Virus record (IMG/VR): IMGVR_UViG_3300043438_000976
Span: 36,027-100,026 of that record
Source: a virus
Length of the DNA: 64,000 bases
Direction: 5' to 3' (one strand)
Positions 37,823 to 47,094 of this stretch are shown in pieces. The notes below the pieces were generated by a model, which had not been told where the DNA came from, did not search any database, and was given only the letters and a program-made list of their open reading frames with translations. How positions within the stretch are numbered: position 1 is the first letter of the stretch; each line of letters starts with the position of its first letter. The position numbers were made by a program, and so were the translations under genes.

Positions 37823-38468
37823 TAGATTTTTAGATCCAGCTAATGTTGATGATGTAAAGCAACTAAACGAAATACTCGATCTTTATTTGCAAGGAGAATT
37901 TCAACGAACTAATCCTATATACGCATATAAGAATCAAGTAGGTGTTGTTACATGGATTAAAGACACGTTTAATAAAGCATCTCAAAATGATTTTATTATA
38001 ACAGGACAGTTTATCAATGGCAGATTAGAACAAATATTTGTTGCGTACAAGTTAGAAGTAGTTTGGGGCATTAAAGAAAGTTACTGGCCTTATTGGTGCG
38101 TAGGGTTAGTATATTTCAGAGAAACATCCTGGGCTACACCTGCTGATAAAATTTTATCAATAGAAGCATTATCTACTTCATTCTTTGAAGCACAAGGATA
38201 TTATACTGGGTACATGGTAATTAAAGCACCGAAGGGTTTAGTAAACATGACTGATTTTTCTAAGGCAGACGAATATATTGACAAAGTGTTTACAAAAACT
38301 ATTCCGGGGCTGACTCATAATTTTAGAGTAGAACAGATATTTAGATCTCAACAAGATTTAGATTCTTTTAAATTTAAAGGTCTTAGTTTTATTTTACCAA
38401 AGTCTATTTTGGGCCCGGTAGTTTTATTATCATTCACGCTTAAACACCAATATCGACTGTGCCGGTAA
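37815..38468 (+). CDS. GNAT-related protein, 217 aa
   Basis: Begins MINRFLDPANVDDVKQLNEI. ITGQFINGRLEQIFVAYKLE, the Trp-rich WGIKESYWPYWCVGLVYF and LSTSFFEAQGYYTGYMVIKA give alternating strands and a helix in the GNAT order, similar to the protein at 41177. The acetyl-CoA loop is degenerate. Overlaps the ATP-grasp gene by 8 nt. It may be an N-acyltransferase; moderate certainty. Confidence 0.62.
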   Translation: MINRFLDPANVDDVKQLNEILDLYLQGEFQRTNPIYAYKNQVGVVTWIKDTFNKASQNDFIITGQFINGRLEQIFVAYKLEVVWGIKESYWPYWCVGLVYFRETSWATPADKILSIEALSTSFFEAQGYYTGYMVIKAPKGLVNMTDFSKADEYIDKVFTKTIPGLTHNFRVEQIFRSQQDLDSFKFKGLSFILPKSILGPVVLLSFTLKHQYRLCR

Positions 38469-38476
38469 ATAGCAGC

Positions 38477-39271
38477 ATGTTTAATCCTATCCTTAAAAAC
38501 TTGAAAGAAGTGCCTAACCTTCTGCTAATATTAACACCGACTTTGCTGTTAGGTATGTGGGCCTGCTATGATATTGTTGCAAACTATGAACATATTAAAC
38601 TAATATATTTCTTGCTAGGATATTTTGTAATCAACATTATCGGAGTGACTGCCGGACTTCACAGGTATTTTAGTCATAGAAGTTTTAAAGCAAGTAAATG
38701 GAAAGAACGCCTCATGTTGTGGGCCGCAGTGATTGCAGGACAGGGTAGTCCTGTTTGGTGGGTAGCGTTACATAGAGGATATCATCACCGGTGCAGTGAT
38801 ACTGAATTAGATCATCATAGCCCTATACATGGGTTTTGGCATAGCTTTATCCTTTGGATGTACCGCATTAAACCCTCCGCAGTTAATTTTAAATATGCAA
38901 TCGATTGCCTTCGTAATCCAGATGTAGTATGGTTTAGTACTCACTATAACAAAGTTTGGGTAGTTTCTAATTTGATATTTTTAATTATCAGTTGGGATTT
39001 CTTTTTATATTTCTCCATACTGGCTGCTTTTGTTACCTTAATCACGTATAATATTACTAATAGTTTAAATCATACACCTGGCTTTGGATATACAAATTTT
39101 GATACTAAAGATAATAGTATGAATGTTTGGTGGCTCTGGCCATTTGTATTCGGGGAAACATGGCACAACAATCATCATGCCAAACCTGGAAAAAGCTACC
39201 TTGGTGTTAAATGGTGGGAAATTGACCCAGCCGGAACATTTATTAAGATGTTCCAAGATCGAAAAAAATGA
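38477..39271 (+). CDS. Membrane fatty-acid desaturase, second copy
   Basis: 264 residues from ATG 38477; GTG 38459 would overlap the previous gene. The His boxes are HRYFSH (62-67), HRGYHH (99-104, an H-x3-HH spacing) and WHNNHHAKPG near residue 230. Membrane helices lie at residues 12-60 and 160-200. This is the delta-9-type superfamily. Overlaps the following radical-SAM gene by ATGA. Divergence from the other three copies suggests different chain positions or substrates. Confidence 0.93.
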   Translation: MFNPILKNLKEVPNLLLILTPTLLLGMWACYDIVANYEHIKLIYFLLGYFVINIIGVTAGLHRYFSHRSFKASKWKERLMLWAAVIAGQGSPVWWVALHRGYHHRCSDTELDHHSPIHGFWHSFILWMYRIKPSAVNFKYAIDCLRNPDVVWFSTHYNKVWVVSNLIFLIISWDFFLYFSILAAFVTLITYNITNSLNHTPGFGYTNFDTKDNSMNVWWLWPFVFGETWHNNHHAKPGKSYLGVKWWEIDPAGTFIKMFQDRKK

Positions 39272-41169
39272 AAATCGGATTTGTACATCTACCTATCAGC
39301 AACAACCTTATACATTATCCCTTATCCTGGCTAATAGTTAAGACCACTGTTGAAACTAAATCTAAAAATAAATTTAATTTTCTAGATCCTATAATACACA
39401 ATCACGAAATAGATGACGCTTATCTAAAAAATAGTGACATCTTGATGGTTAGTCTCTATGCATGGAATAGAAATTTAACAATGAAGATTGTTGATAGGTA
39501 CAGAAATTTAAATCCTAAGGGTGTGATTATTGCTGGTGGCCCACATACATTGGAAAATGATACAGAAATATTTGAGTTTGTAGTTACTAACGAAGCAGAA
39601 ACATGCATTCATTTAATTGTTGATAAAATTAAAGGGGAACCAATTGATAGAATTCCCTGTACTAAAAGCAAATCATTATCAGAATATTTCGTAGAAAAGA
39701 TAACTGATTTTTCTGTTAGTGCATATCTATTCCAAAAAGACACAATATTAGATCTAAAAGAAAAATTCAGTAGCTTTAATATGAGCATAATTTTAGAAAC
39801 TAATAGGGGATGCCCCTATGGATGTACATTTTGTGATTGGGGATCTTCCACACTATCAAAAATTAGACAGCGGCCTTTTGATGTAGTTAAAGCTGAAATA
39901 GAATTTATTGCCAGTTTAGATCCGAACTATGTTTATCTAGCTGATGCAAATTTTGGTATCCTTCCTAGAGATGTTGAAATTGCAAAGATTATTGCAGATG
40001 TAAAATCTAAAACAAATCAGCCAAAAAATATGTATGTCAGTTATAGTAAAAATAATTTAGATAGGAATTTAGAAATTGCAGACATATTATTTTCAAGTGG
40101 TGCAACTAGTAACTATACGTTCAGTCTTCAGCATACTGACAAAGAAGTCTTAGAAATTATTGATAGAATTAATCCGCATATCGATAAACTTAGAAAACTG
40201 TCCGATAAACTTTTAGAAAAAAAGATACCTACATTTACACAGCTAATAATTGGCAACCCGGGCGATACTCCTAAAAAATGGCGTAAGTGTTTGTATGATG
40301 TGTTTGAACTAAACTTGCACGAAGAATTAAGGATGTACTACTTCTGTGTCTTGCCAGGAAGTCCAGCAGCAGATAAAAACTATATAGATCAACATGCACT
40401 ACAGTTTTCAACAGTAAACTACTTTAATCAGTCCTCGAAAGAGAAAGACCCTGATCAAATGTCTGATATTATAATCGGGTGCAAAACATTTGATTCAGAT
40501 GACTGGATTAAAATGAATATTTTTGGTAGGCTCATTCAAGCTCTACACGATTTAGGGTTAGTTAAAGTTATTGCCATTTATCTACATAATAAAAAAATTA
40601 AAAGCTATCAAAATTTTTATGATGATTTAATTGCTAAACTTGAAGAGAACTTTCCTGAGTTGTTTAAAGATTTAACTTTAGCACTCAATGAATGGATCAC
40701 TACAGATAGAACAATTTTAAATTGGAATCCAGACGGAGTTTCTGGTCTTGAGATAGAAGAAAAGTTATGTTTTCATTTTGTAAAAAATAAAGATAAATTC
40801 TATCAATCTGTGATAGAGTCACTACATCCTATATTAAATTCTAAAATTGAAGATTTAATAAAGTGGCAAAATAATAAAGTTATCGATATGGAGTATGATC
40901 CTACTTCGGGTAAATTATGTTCTTCCCTGTTTGATTGGGACAATTGGTTTGACAATAGAAATTGGTCAGCATCAATTTCATTAAGAACTAACAAATATAG
41001 ATATGTTGATAAACAAGTAGGAGTTAGTGACTGGGATAAACAAGAGATAATCTTTTACAGAATACCAATGGAAAAGAGACCACGAATGTTTGCATATCAA
41101 ATGTTCACCGGAGTCTCTCAAAGAAAAAACAGACTCTTTCTTAAAGAGATAGAAATTGTAAAAAATTAA
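39268..41169 (+). CDS. Radical-SAM enzyme with B12-binding-like N-domain, 633 aa
   Basis: The [4Fe-4S] motif is NRGCPYGCTFCDWG with Cys182, Cys186 and Cys189. The N-terminal 130 residues form a Rossmann-like domain (NPKGVIIAGGPHTLENDTE) as in cobalamin-binding radical-SAM methyltransferases. The TIM-barrel continues with YVYLADANFGI and IDRINPHIDKLR; a 230-residue C-terminal extension is unassigned. CDWGSSTLSKIRQRP resembles TsrM-like enzymes, which methylate aromatic carbons, but this is only a likeness. Tightly coupled to the upstream desaturase. Confidence 0.88.
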   Translation: MKIGFVHLPISNNLIHYPLSWLIVKTTVETKSKNKFNFLDPIIHNHEIDDAYLKNSDILMVSLYAWNRNLTMKIVDRYRNLNPKGVIIAGGPHTLENDTEIFEFVVTNEAETCIHLIVDKIKGEPIDRIPCTKSKSLSEYFVEKITDFSVSAYLFQKDTILDLKEKFSSFNMSIILETNRGCPYGCTFCDWGSSTLSKIRQRPFDVVKAEIEFIASLDPNYVYLADANFGILPRDVEIAKIIADVKSKTNQPKNMYVSYSKNNLDRNLEIADILFSSGATSNYTFSLQHTDKEVLEIIDRINPHIDKLRKLSDKLLEKKIPTFTQLIIGNPGDTPKKWRKCLYDVFELNLHEELRMYYFCVLPGSPAADKNYIDQHALQFSTVNYFNQSSKEKDPDQMSDIIIGCKTFDSDDWIKMNIFGRLIQALHDLGLVKVIAIYLHNKKIKSYQNFYDDLIAKLEENFPELFKDLTLALNEWITTDRTILNWNPDGVSGLEIEEKLCFHFVKNKDKFYQSVIESLHPILNSKIEDLIKWQNNKVIDMEYDPTSGKLCSSLFDWDNWFDNRNWSASISLRTNKYRYVDKQVGVSDWDKQEIIFYRIPMEKRPRMFAYQMFTGVSQRKNRLFLKEIEIVKN

Positions 41170-41176
41170 ATAAGAC

Positions 41177-41794
41177 ATGCAAGAGACGAGAATTTTAACT
41201 GTAGATGACGCTAACGCATTGTCTAATATCTATCATCAAATTGAGCCCTGGCGTTCAGAACATCAGCCAAAAGAAAAATTTGACTTTTGGAAAAATTTAG
41301 AAAATGTCGAAAAAACATTGCTCGATAAGTCAGGAACTTATATTGGAACTTTTCAAGATGGGCAGTTAATAGCATCATTACGTATGACTTGGTGGAAAAG
41401 TATGCCGCATTGGAGTCTTGGTAATATTGTAACTAATATTAGAACACTAACAATTAATCTAGAAAAAAATGGTGTTGCAGCGGCCATGAAGCTAGCACTA
41501 GACTTAGCAGAGTCAAAAGGATATTTTAGGTTCTACACCTCAATTAGTGAACGACAAATGAGCCAAGAAATTTTTGATCTATGGCCTAAGTATGTTCCTG
41601 AACTAAACGATTATCTATACGTTGTTGAATTTGAGCATGATGGAGTCGAATCAACTGGGTTTCCTGTGTATGACATGTTACTCGAAAGTGCGAGACTTCC
41701 TCCTCCCTATAATTCAAAATACTACATTAGAAGTGCGACTGCAAAAAACAGTCGACGAAAACTTAAGATTCTCAAGGACCTAAATGAACATTAA
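41177..41794 (+). CDS. GNAT N-acyltransferase-like protein, 205 aa
   Basis: SGTYIGTFQDGQLIASLRMT (beta 2-3), MKLALDLAESKGYFRFYTSI (helix 3-beta 5) and LNDYLYVVEFEHDG (final strands) follow GNAT topology. The gene overlaps the acyl carrier protein gene by 11 nt, suggesting acyl-ACP as donor, as in LuxI-type or N-acyl-amino-acid synthases that also have a GNAT fold. The exact acceptor is unknown. A paralogue lies at 47999-48571. Confidence 0.75.
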   Translation: MQETRILTVDDANALSNIYHQIEPWRSEHQPKEKFDFWKNLENVEKTLLDKSGTYIGTFQDGQLIASLRMTWWKSMPHWSLGNIVTNIRTLTINLEKNGVAAAMKLALDLAESKGYFRFYTSISERQMSQEIFDLWPKYVPELNDYLYVVEFEHDGVESTGFPVYDMLLESARLPPPYNSKYYIRSATAKNSRRKLKILKDLNEH

Positions 41795-42023
41795 AGAAGA
41801 ATTGCTAGAAATTATTTCTTATCAAACGGCGGTTACAAAACATACTATTACTAGTAGTCAATCTTGGAAAGAGGCAGGAATAGACAGCTTAGACACCTTA
41901 GAGGTTATGCTAACTGTTGCAGAAAAATTTGGTGTAACTATCGAAGAAGAGGATGAAGAAAAGCTGGTAAATTTTAACGAGCTGTTATTATATCTTGAAG
42001 GCAAAATCTCGGATAAATATTGA
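41784..42023 (+). CDS. Acyl carrier protein
   Basis: 79 residues, acidic and helical, with the phosphopantetheine site AGIDSLDTLEVMLTV at Ser35 (DSL motif). Full length for a type II ACP. The C-terminal helix has GVTIEEEDEEKL. It must be activated by a phosphopantetheinyl transferase, presumably the host's, as none is seen here. Overlaps the upstream GNAT gene by 11 nt. It would carry an acyl or aminoacyl intermediate for island enzymes. Confidence 0.93.
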   Translation: MNIKEELLEIISYQTAVTKHTITSSQSWKEAGIDSLDTLEVMLTVAEKFGVTIEEEDEEKLVNFNELLLYLEGKISDKY

Positions 42024-42040
42024 ATTATAGGAAGCCAGAT

Positions 42041-42400
42041 ATGCACCACATAGTTACTAAATTTTTTCACATCTCCGATCCCGATTTTAACCCGGATAGC
42101 GGTGAAAATTATGTAATCTTATTCTACAATTACATGATTCAGACGGGCGTTTTTTCTGCACCCGTTGTAGCAGTAGAGAATTTTTTACCAAAATTAAGAC
42201 AAGTCCGTCAACAGTTTATCAATGATAATAAACTGTTAAACCATCTTGCAGAATTTACTGATGAGAGAAGTTTAACCTGGATTGGAATTTTTACAGATGA
42301 GGCTGCATATGACGAATATAGGGCAACATTGTTAACAGAATTTGGAACAGATTTTCACATCGAATTCGAGTCGGACAAGGCATCACTTACATTAGCTTAA
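42041..42400 (+). CDS. Unknown protein between ACP and desaturase, 119 aa
   Basis: ATG 42041 follows AGGAAGCCAGAT and is preferred to the TTG at 42020. The protein starts MHHIVTKFFHISDPDFNPDS and has SLTWIGIFTDEAAYDEYRAT; it looks like a small ferredoxin-like alpha/beta barrel resembling ABM-type folds, but I cannot assign it. Always between ACP and desaturase here, it may be an accessory subunit. Confidence 0.66.
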   Translation: MHHIVTKFFHISDPDFNPDSGENYVILFYNYMIQTGVFSAPVVAVENFLPKLRQVRQQFINDNKLLNHLAEFTDERSLTWIGIFTDEAAYDEYRATLLTEFGTDFHIEFESDKASLTLA

Positions 42401-42401
42401 C

Positions 42402-43142
42402 ATGAACTATGTGCTTAAAGGAATACATTTTTTAAATCACGTTGCTTTGGTAGTATTTCTATTATACTATCAGCAATACTGGTTATTATGTGTTTCCTTT
42501 ATAGTATATCAATTTTTATTAGTAGTAGGAGTATCGGGCGGTCTTCATAGATACTTTACTCACAAAAGTTTTCAAACTTCCCAAGCATGGGAAAAGATAA
42601 TGTTATTTGCTAGTGTTCCGGCAACAGTTGGTACTCCAATAGGGTGGATCGGTACCCATAGGTTACACCATGCGTATTCTGATACTAAAAAAGATCCTCA
42701 TAGCCCTGTATCAATAGGTTTTTTACAAAGTTATTTCCATATTTGGAAACCATTTGTTATTCCCAGTAACCTTGTAAAAGATTTAATGCAAAACAAAACA
42801 GCAGTGTTTATTCACAAACGATATATGGAACTACTGTTAGGATTTATTGTACTCTTATATATAATAAATCCAATGATCGGAATATTGATCTATAGCATTC
42901 CGGCAGTATTAATGTTTCATAGTACTGCAATTACAAATGCAGTTAATCACAAGGTCGGTTATAGAAATTTTGCAACAGACGATTTAAGTACTAATATGTT
43001 GTTAGCTGGGTGGTTAATAGGAGGTGAAGGGTTTCATAACAACCATCATAAGAATCCGTCCTCGCCGAGTTTCTCAACTAAACCTTTAGAGTTTGATTTA
43101 ACTTGGCAATTTATAAAGTTAATAAGGAAGAAAAATGATTAA
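42402..43142 (+). CDS. Membrane fatty-acid desaturase, third copy
   Basis: 246 residues. His boxes HRYFTH (near residue 49), HRLHHAYSD (near 86) and FHNNHHKNPS (near 213) with two hydrophobic hairpins (residues 10-40 and 143-170). The HRLHHAYSDTKKDPHSP segment is closest to the copy at 48605. It lies 1 nt after the previous stop and overlaps the beta-hydroxylase gene by 8 nt. A probable acyl-CoA, acyl-ACP or acyl-lipid desaturase. Confidence 0.94.
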   Translation: MNYVLKGIHFLNHVALVVFLLYYQQYWLLCVSFIVYQFLLVVGVSGGLHRYFTHKSFQTSQAWEKIMLFASVPATVGTPIGWIGTHRLHHAYSDTKKDPHSPVSIGFLQSYFHIWKPFVIPSNLVKDLMQNKTAVFIHKRYMELLLGFIVLLYIINPMIGILIYSIPAVLMFHSTAITNAVNHKVGYRNFATDDLSTNMLLAGWLIGGEGFHNNHHKNPSSPSFSTKPLEFDLTWQFIKLIRKKND

Positions 43143-43893
43143 GTTTGATGTTAGCACCACTGAGGGGGCAGATTACTATAAAGATTGGTACACGCCGTTC
43201 ACTGAGTGGAAACCTCAATCAGTTAAGTGGAGACAGCTGCCAGAATATTATTCTTTTGATTTAGAAAAGTTACGTGCAGACTTAACTAGGGTTAGAGGTG
43301 ATTACGACTTTAAACCTTTCGTAGTTTCTAAAAAAGGAAAAATACGAACTACTTATCAAGGTATTAGTTTAACTTCTAGAAAAGAAAGTGAAGATCCTGA
43401 GTATGATGGATTAAAATTATTCGGATATCAAGATGGAAAAGAAGTTGAATTAGACATTAATGATACGTTTGCTAAGTTCGGAAACGATCAAACTACTGAG
43501 CTAAATGAAAAGATCTTTTCTGAACCGACTCAAGCATACTCGGGATATTTTGCCGAAGTCGTTAATAAATTTCATAGTATTAAAACTAAGTGCAGAATTT
43601 TAAATTTAAAGCCAAGAGGAGTTATTTCTCCTCATGTTGATTTTCCTTATTACAGGCAAATTAGAGTTCATGCGGCATTGTATACTAATGACGATACATG
43701 GTTTGAAGTAGAAGGTGAAAGATTTCAGATTCCCGCTGATGGCAATTTTTATTGGTTCGATGTAGGCCGAGATCATGCAGTATCTAATAACGGTACTACT
43801 GATAGAATAACTCTTAGTGTTAATTTGTCAGTATATGACCATTTTAGTTCTAGCAATGACTTAATGACCTTAATGGATAACTGTAAAATTTAA
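43135..43893 (+). CDS. Aspartyl/asparaginyl beta-hydroxylase-like 2OG oxygenase
   Basis: RGVISPHVDFPYYRQIRVHA gives the H-x-D iron motif, followed by WFEVEGERFQIPADGNFYWF, RDHAVSNNG (distal His) and TTDRITLSVNL (2OG-binding Arg). This is the AspH fold. The N-terminal 130 residues are an unassigned extension starting MIKFDVSTTEGADYYKDW. Next to the MoaA-like radical-SAM gene (1-nt gap), so it may hydroxylate a peptide or amino-acid intermediate. Confidence 0.83.
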   Translation: MIKFDVSTTEGADYYKDWYTPFTEWKPQSVKWRQLPEYYSFDLEKLRADLTRVRGDYDFKPFVVSKKGKIRTTYQGISLTSRKESEDPEYDGLKLFGYQDGKEVELDINDTFAKFGNDQTTELNEKIFSEPTQAYSGYFAEVVNKFHSIKTKCRILNLKPRGVISPHVDFPYYRQIRVHAALYTNDDTWFEVEGERFQIPADGNFYWFDVGRDHAVSNNGTTDRITLSVNLSVYDHFSSSNDLMTLMDNCKI

Positions 43894-43894
43894 G

Positions 43895-44773
43895 ATGGAA
43901 TATTTTGAATATAACCCGGAGGATAGTTTGTTCTATTCTGTTATTGCAGACGTAACACATCGATGCAATATGGAATGTGCTAATTGCTATATTCCTAATC
44001 GAGATATCCCTGATATGGATATTGCAAAGCTGGAAGAATGTATTAGTAAGTTTCCTAATAGGACTGAAGTTAGACTAATCGGTGCAGAGCCAACAGTTAG
44101 AAAAGACTTACCCGAAATAATCAAAATGATTAGACGAGTAGGGCATCGGCCGATGCTAAACACTAACGGTTTAAAACTAGCTAATGCAGACTACGTTCGT
44201 CGACTATTTGATAGCGGGTTACGTACACTTTCTATTAGTATGAATGGTGCAGACCTTGACCATTTGTATCTTAAAACAGATAATATGTTGTGTGCTAAAC
44301 GAAAAGTTAAAGCATTAGAAAACTGTGTCAACATGAATATGTTCGTTAACATTAACTGTCTAATAATGAAAGGAGTTAATGAATCATCTATCCCGAGATT
44401 AATCGACTTATGTAAAACATTTAATAAAAAAGTTGTCATTAGATTTAGGAATATTGGACAAATAGGACGATATACCCTTGAGAAAGATGAGAACTATTCT
44501 TTTAATGATCTAATTGATATTGTATCTGCTGCAAGCGGTATGCCTGTTGAGGAGATTAACAAGCATCATAATGTCGACGGTTACGACGAAGAACACAATG
44601 TATTGTTTCCTATTCCTAATACTGATAATAAAATTTGGGTTAAAATTACAGACTGGTCTCCTGAAGATAGTGATATTCCCGACCCCGGTAGTGTTCGACG
44701 TGGACGCATTACACAAGACTTTAAAATAGCCCCATTCTTTGAGCATGTAAAATTAAACGAATTTCAATATTAA
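43895..44773 (+). CDS. Radical-SAM enzyme, MoaA/PqqE-like, 292 aa
   Basis: THRCNMECANCYIPNR (Cys24, Cys28, Cys31) is the canonical CxxxCxxC; VRLIGAEPTVRKDLPEII is the GGEP-type SAM-binding segment (Gly-Ala here) and LRTLSISMNGADLDHLYLK the next barrel motif. No C-terminal SPASM Cys cluster is seen. No B12 domain. Enzymes of this group modify peptides or cofactors. One nt from both neighbours. Confidence 0.9.
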   Translation: MEYFEYNPEDSLFYSVIADVTHRCNMECANCYIPNRDIPDMDIAKLEECISKFPNRTEVRLIGAEPTVRKDLPEIIKMIRRVGHRPMLNTNGLKLANADYVRRLFDSGLRTLSISMNGADLDHLYLKTDNMLCAKRKVKALENCVNMNMFVNINCLIMKGVNESSIPRLIDLCKTFNKKVVIRFRNIGQIGRYTLEKDENYSFNDLIDIVSAASGMPVEEINKHHNVDGYDEEHNVLFPIPNTDNKIWVKITDWSPEDSDIPDPGSVRRGRITQDFKIAPFFEHVKLNEFQY

Positions 44774-44774
44774 A

Positions 44775-46211
44775 ATGGACATCCTTTTATTAACCACAGT
44801 ATCTGGTTTAGTCTTTCAACGATCGTTAGGGGCATATCAACTTGCACATAATTGCAGGCAGCACGGTTTTAGTTGTCAAGTTATTGATTTTATACAAGAC
44901 TTTTCAGAGCAGGAATTATATGATACTGCTAAACAATTTGTTTCCACAGATACATTGTGTTTAGGAATATCAACTTCGTTTTTTAACGAGTTTAAAATGA
45001 TGGTTGACAACAAATCAGTCTTGCCTCTTTCAATTCCTGAGAATGTATCTAATGTGTGTATTAGATTAAAAAAAGAATTTCCTAAATTACGTATATGTCT
45101 CGGCGGAGCAAAAGCATTGCACGGAGTAGATTACGTATGGGTAGATGATATATTTCAAGGTTATTCAGAAGATCAATTTTTAAAATACTGTGAAAATCTT
45201 AAAAAAGGTAAGACAGATAAGTTTATTAAAACAGTGTCTGGTAAAAAGATATATGACAAACAGAATTCTTCTTTTGATATCCAGTCCCTTAATCATAAGT
45301 TTTTACTAGAAGACTGCATTTTAGAAAAAGAAGTACTGCCAATTGAGATTAGTAGGGGTTGTATTTTTAAATGTAAATTTTGTGCATTTCCTCTTAACGG
45401 AAAACGTAAACTAGATTACTTGAGAGATATTGAACAAATTAAAGAAGAACTAGAATATAACTATAAACATTTCGGAACTACTAGATATTTCTTTAATGAC
45501 GACACCCTTAACGACAGCGTATTTAAAATTGAAGAGCTGCATAAAGTTATCACATCATTGCCGTTTAAAATTGAATTCAGCTGTTGGATGAGATTAGATC
45601 TTCTTTATAAGAATCCAGAAACTATCAACATGCTTAAAGAGATGGGATTGTCAACAGTATTTTTTGGTATTGAATCATTTAGGCAAGATACATTAAAAAT
45701 AATTGGAAAAAGTCTAAAGCCTGAAATTGTTAAACAGTTCTTAATTGATTTATATAATGTACATTGGAATAAGGATGTTTCAATATTCTTAGGTATGATA
45801 GTCGGTCTCCCGCATGAGACTGAAGAAGATATTTTTAACAGCGTTAGTTGGTTAAAAGAAACTCCTTTTAGTTTTCATTTCGAGCCATTGAGATTGAAAG
45901 ATTCCGGGGGAACATATTATCAAAGTGATTTTGAAAAAAATTATAATAAGTATGGATATACTGTCAAAGATGATGTATGGTGCAATGATGTTATGACACA
46001 ACATACTGCTGAAAGAATTGCATCAATAATTAATACAGAATATGCGTATGGAAAGAATAAACCTTCAGGTTCTTATCTCTTTGCAATTTTAAATCACTTT
46101 GAACTAGACGAAATTAAAGATCTTACAATTAAAGATATAAGCTATAAAAAATTGTATTCTTCTAGGAAGAAACTTATTTCAAAATATAAAGAAAAAATAA
46201 AGAGGTTATAA
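44775..46211 (+). CDS. B12-type radical-SAM enzyme, paralogue A
   Basis: 478 residues. Residues 1-140 form a Rossmann-type domain (KLRICLGGAKALHGVDY). ISRGCIFKCKFCAFPLNGK holds Cys196, Cys200 and Cys203. RYFFNDDTLNDS, TVFFGIESFRQDTLKIIGKS and IFLGMIVGLPHETEEDI are radical-SAM barrel motifs. Paralogous to genes at 49360 and 52026 (shared RGCIFKC-FC). The family includes methyltransferases and cyclases that act on unactivated carbons. It precedes the Rieske gene by 1 nt. Confidence 0.88.
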   Translation: MDILLLTTVSGLVFQRSLGAYQLAHNCRQHGFSCQVIDFIQDFSEQELYDTAKQFVSTDTLCLGISTSFFNEFKMMVDNKSVLPLSIPENVSNVCIRLKKEFPKLRICLGGAKALHGVDYVWVDDIFQGYSEDQFLKYCENLKKGKTDKFIKTVSGKKIYDKQNSSFDIQSLNHKFLLEDCILEKEVLPIEISRGCIFKCKFCAFPLNGKRKLDYLRDIEQIKEELEYNYKHFGTTRYFFNDDTLNDSVFKIEELHKVITSLPFKIEFSCWMRLDLLYKNPETINMLKEMGLSTVFFGIESFRQDTLKIIGKSLKPEIVKQFLIDLYNVHWNKDVSIFLGMIVGLPHETEEDIFNSVSWLKETPFSFHFEPLRLKDSGGTYYQSDFEKNYNKYGYTVKDDVWCNDVMTQHTAERIASIINTEYAYGKNKPSGSYLFAILNHFELDEIKDLTIKDISYKKLYSSRKKLISKYKEKIKRL

Positions 46212-46212
46212 G

Positions 46213-47094
46213 ATGTTTCTAGCACATAGGTCAGATATACATAAGGACGGGTTGCGTCCACTATCTCAGTGCGACAATAAATTAGTGTTGGTCAATACAG
46301 ACTCTCCTTATATGCAAAGCAATATTTGTCCGCATCAAAAGAGTTTAATCTCTACAACAGAACAGCAAGGCATTAGAGTATGTCCGTATCACGGTCTAAG
46401 TTTCGACTTTGCCGGCACGGTGATAGTAACAGAGCGTGCTAATAGACTCTGTCCAAATCACACTGCATTAACAAATACAGATGCATTTGTCTGGAAGGAA
46501 TTAATATTTTCTAATCAAGTTGAATGCGAAGATTTGAATTTTATTGACTTTAAAAATTTTAGTCTAGTAGAGCAACGGGTAGATACTGTTAACAGTAATT
46601 TTAAAAACGTCATGGATCTATTTTTAGATGTCGACCATATTCCAATAGTACATTCAGGTGTTTATGATCGAATAGGATTTAAATTATCCACCGATGTCAT
46701 TTGGAAATATTATTCGTTTGGTAATCTTCAATTAGTAAAGAATGATAGTCAGTGTCCTGAATTTGCGGGTACATTACTAGACGAAGATAAAAATAATCCT
46801 TATAGGGCAGCATGGCTTTCTATATATCCAGGAACAATGATTGAGTGGCAACCGGGTGCGTTGTTTATCACAGTTGCTACAAATCAAACTTCGTCTCAGG
46901 CAAAGGTGCATGTTTTTAAATACAGAGACAATAGATATAATGACACGAATTGGAAAATTAATGAAGAAGTTTGGGAACTTGCATGGAAGCAAGATAAACA
47001 GCAAGCTGAATTATTAACCGAATTTAATCAAGACAACTTAGAGAAATCTAAACAACATTTTAGAGACTGGCTACATGACAAGCAAATGGAATAA
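46213..47094 (+). CDS. Rieske non-haem iron oxygenase, 293 aa
   Basis: The Rieske [2Fe-2S] ligands are Cys39/His41 (ICPHQK) and Cys57/His60 (RVCPYHGLSF). The mononuclear iron site is Asp139/His142/His147 in FLDVDHIPIVHSGVYDR. This is the alpha-subunit architecture, shorter than ring-hydroxylating dioxygenases but with both centres. It needs a reductase, which is not visible. It would hydroxylate, desaturate or demethylate a small organic substrate. Overlaps the PP-loop gene by 20 nt. Confidence 0.92.
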   Translation: MFLAHRSDIHKDGLRPLSQCDNKLVLVNTDSPYMQSNICPHQKSLISTTEQQGIRVCPYHGLSFDFAGTVIVTERANRLCPNHTALTNTDAFVWKELIFSNQVECEDLNFIDFKNFSLVEQRVDTVNSNFKNVMDLFLDVDHIPIVHSGVYDRIGFKLSTDVIWKYYSFGNLQLVKNDSQCPEFAGTLLDEDKNNPYRAAWLSIYPGTMIEWQPGALFITVATNQTSSQAKVHVFKYRDNRYNDTNWKINEEVWELAWKQDKQQAELLTEFNQDNLEKSKQHFRDWLHDKQME

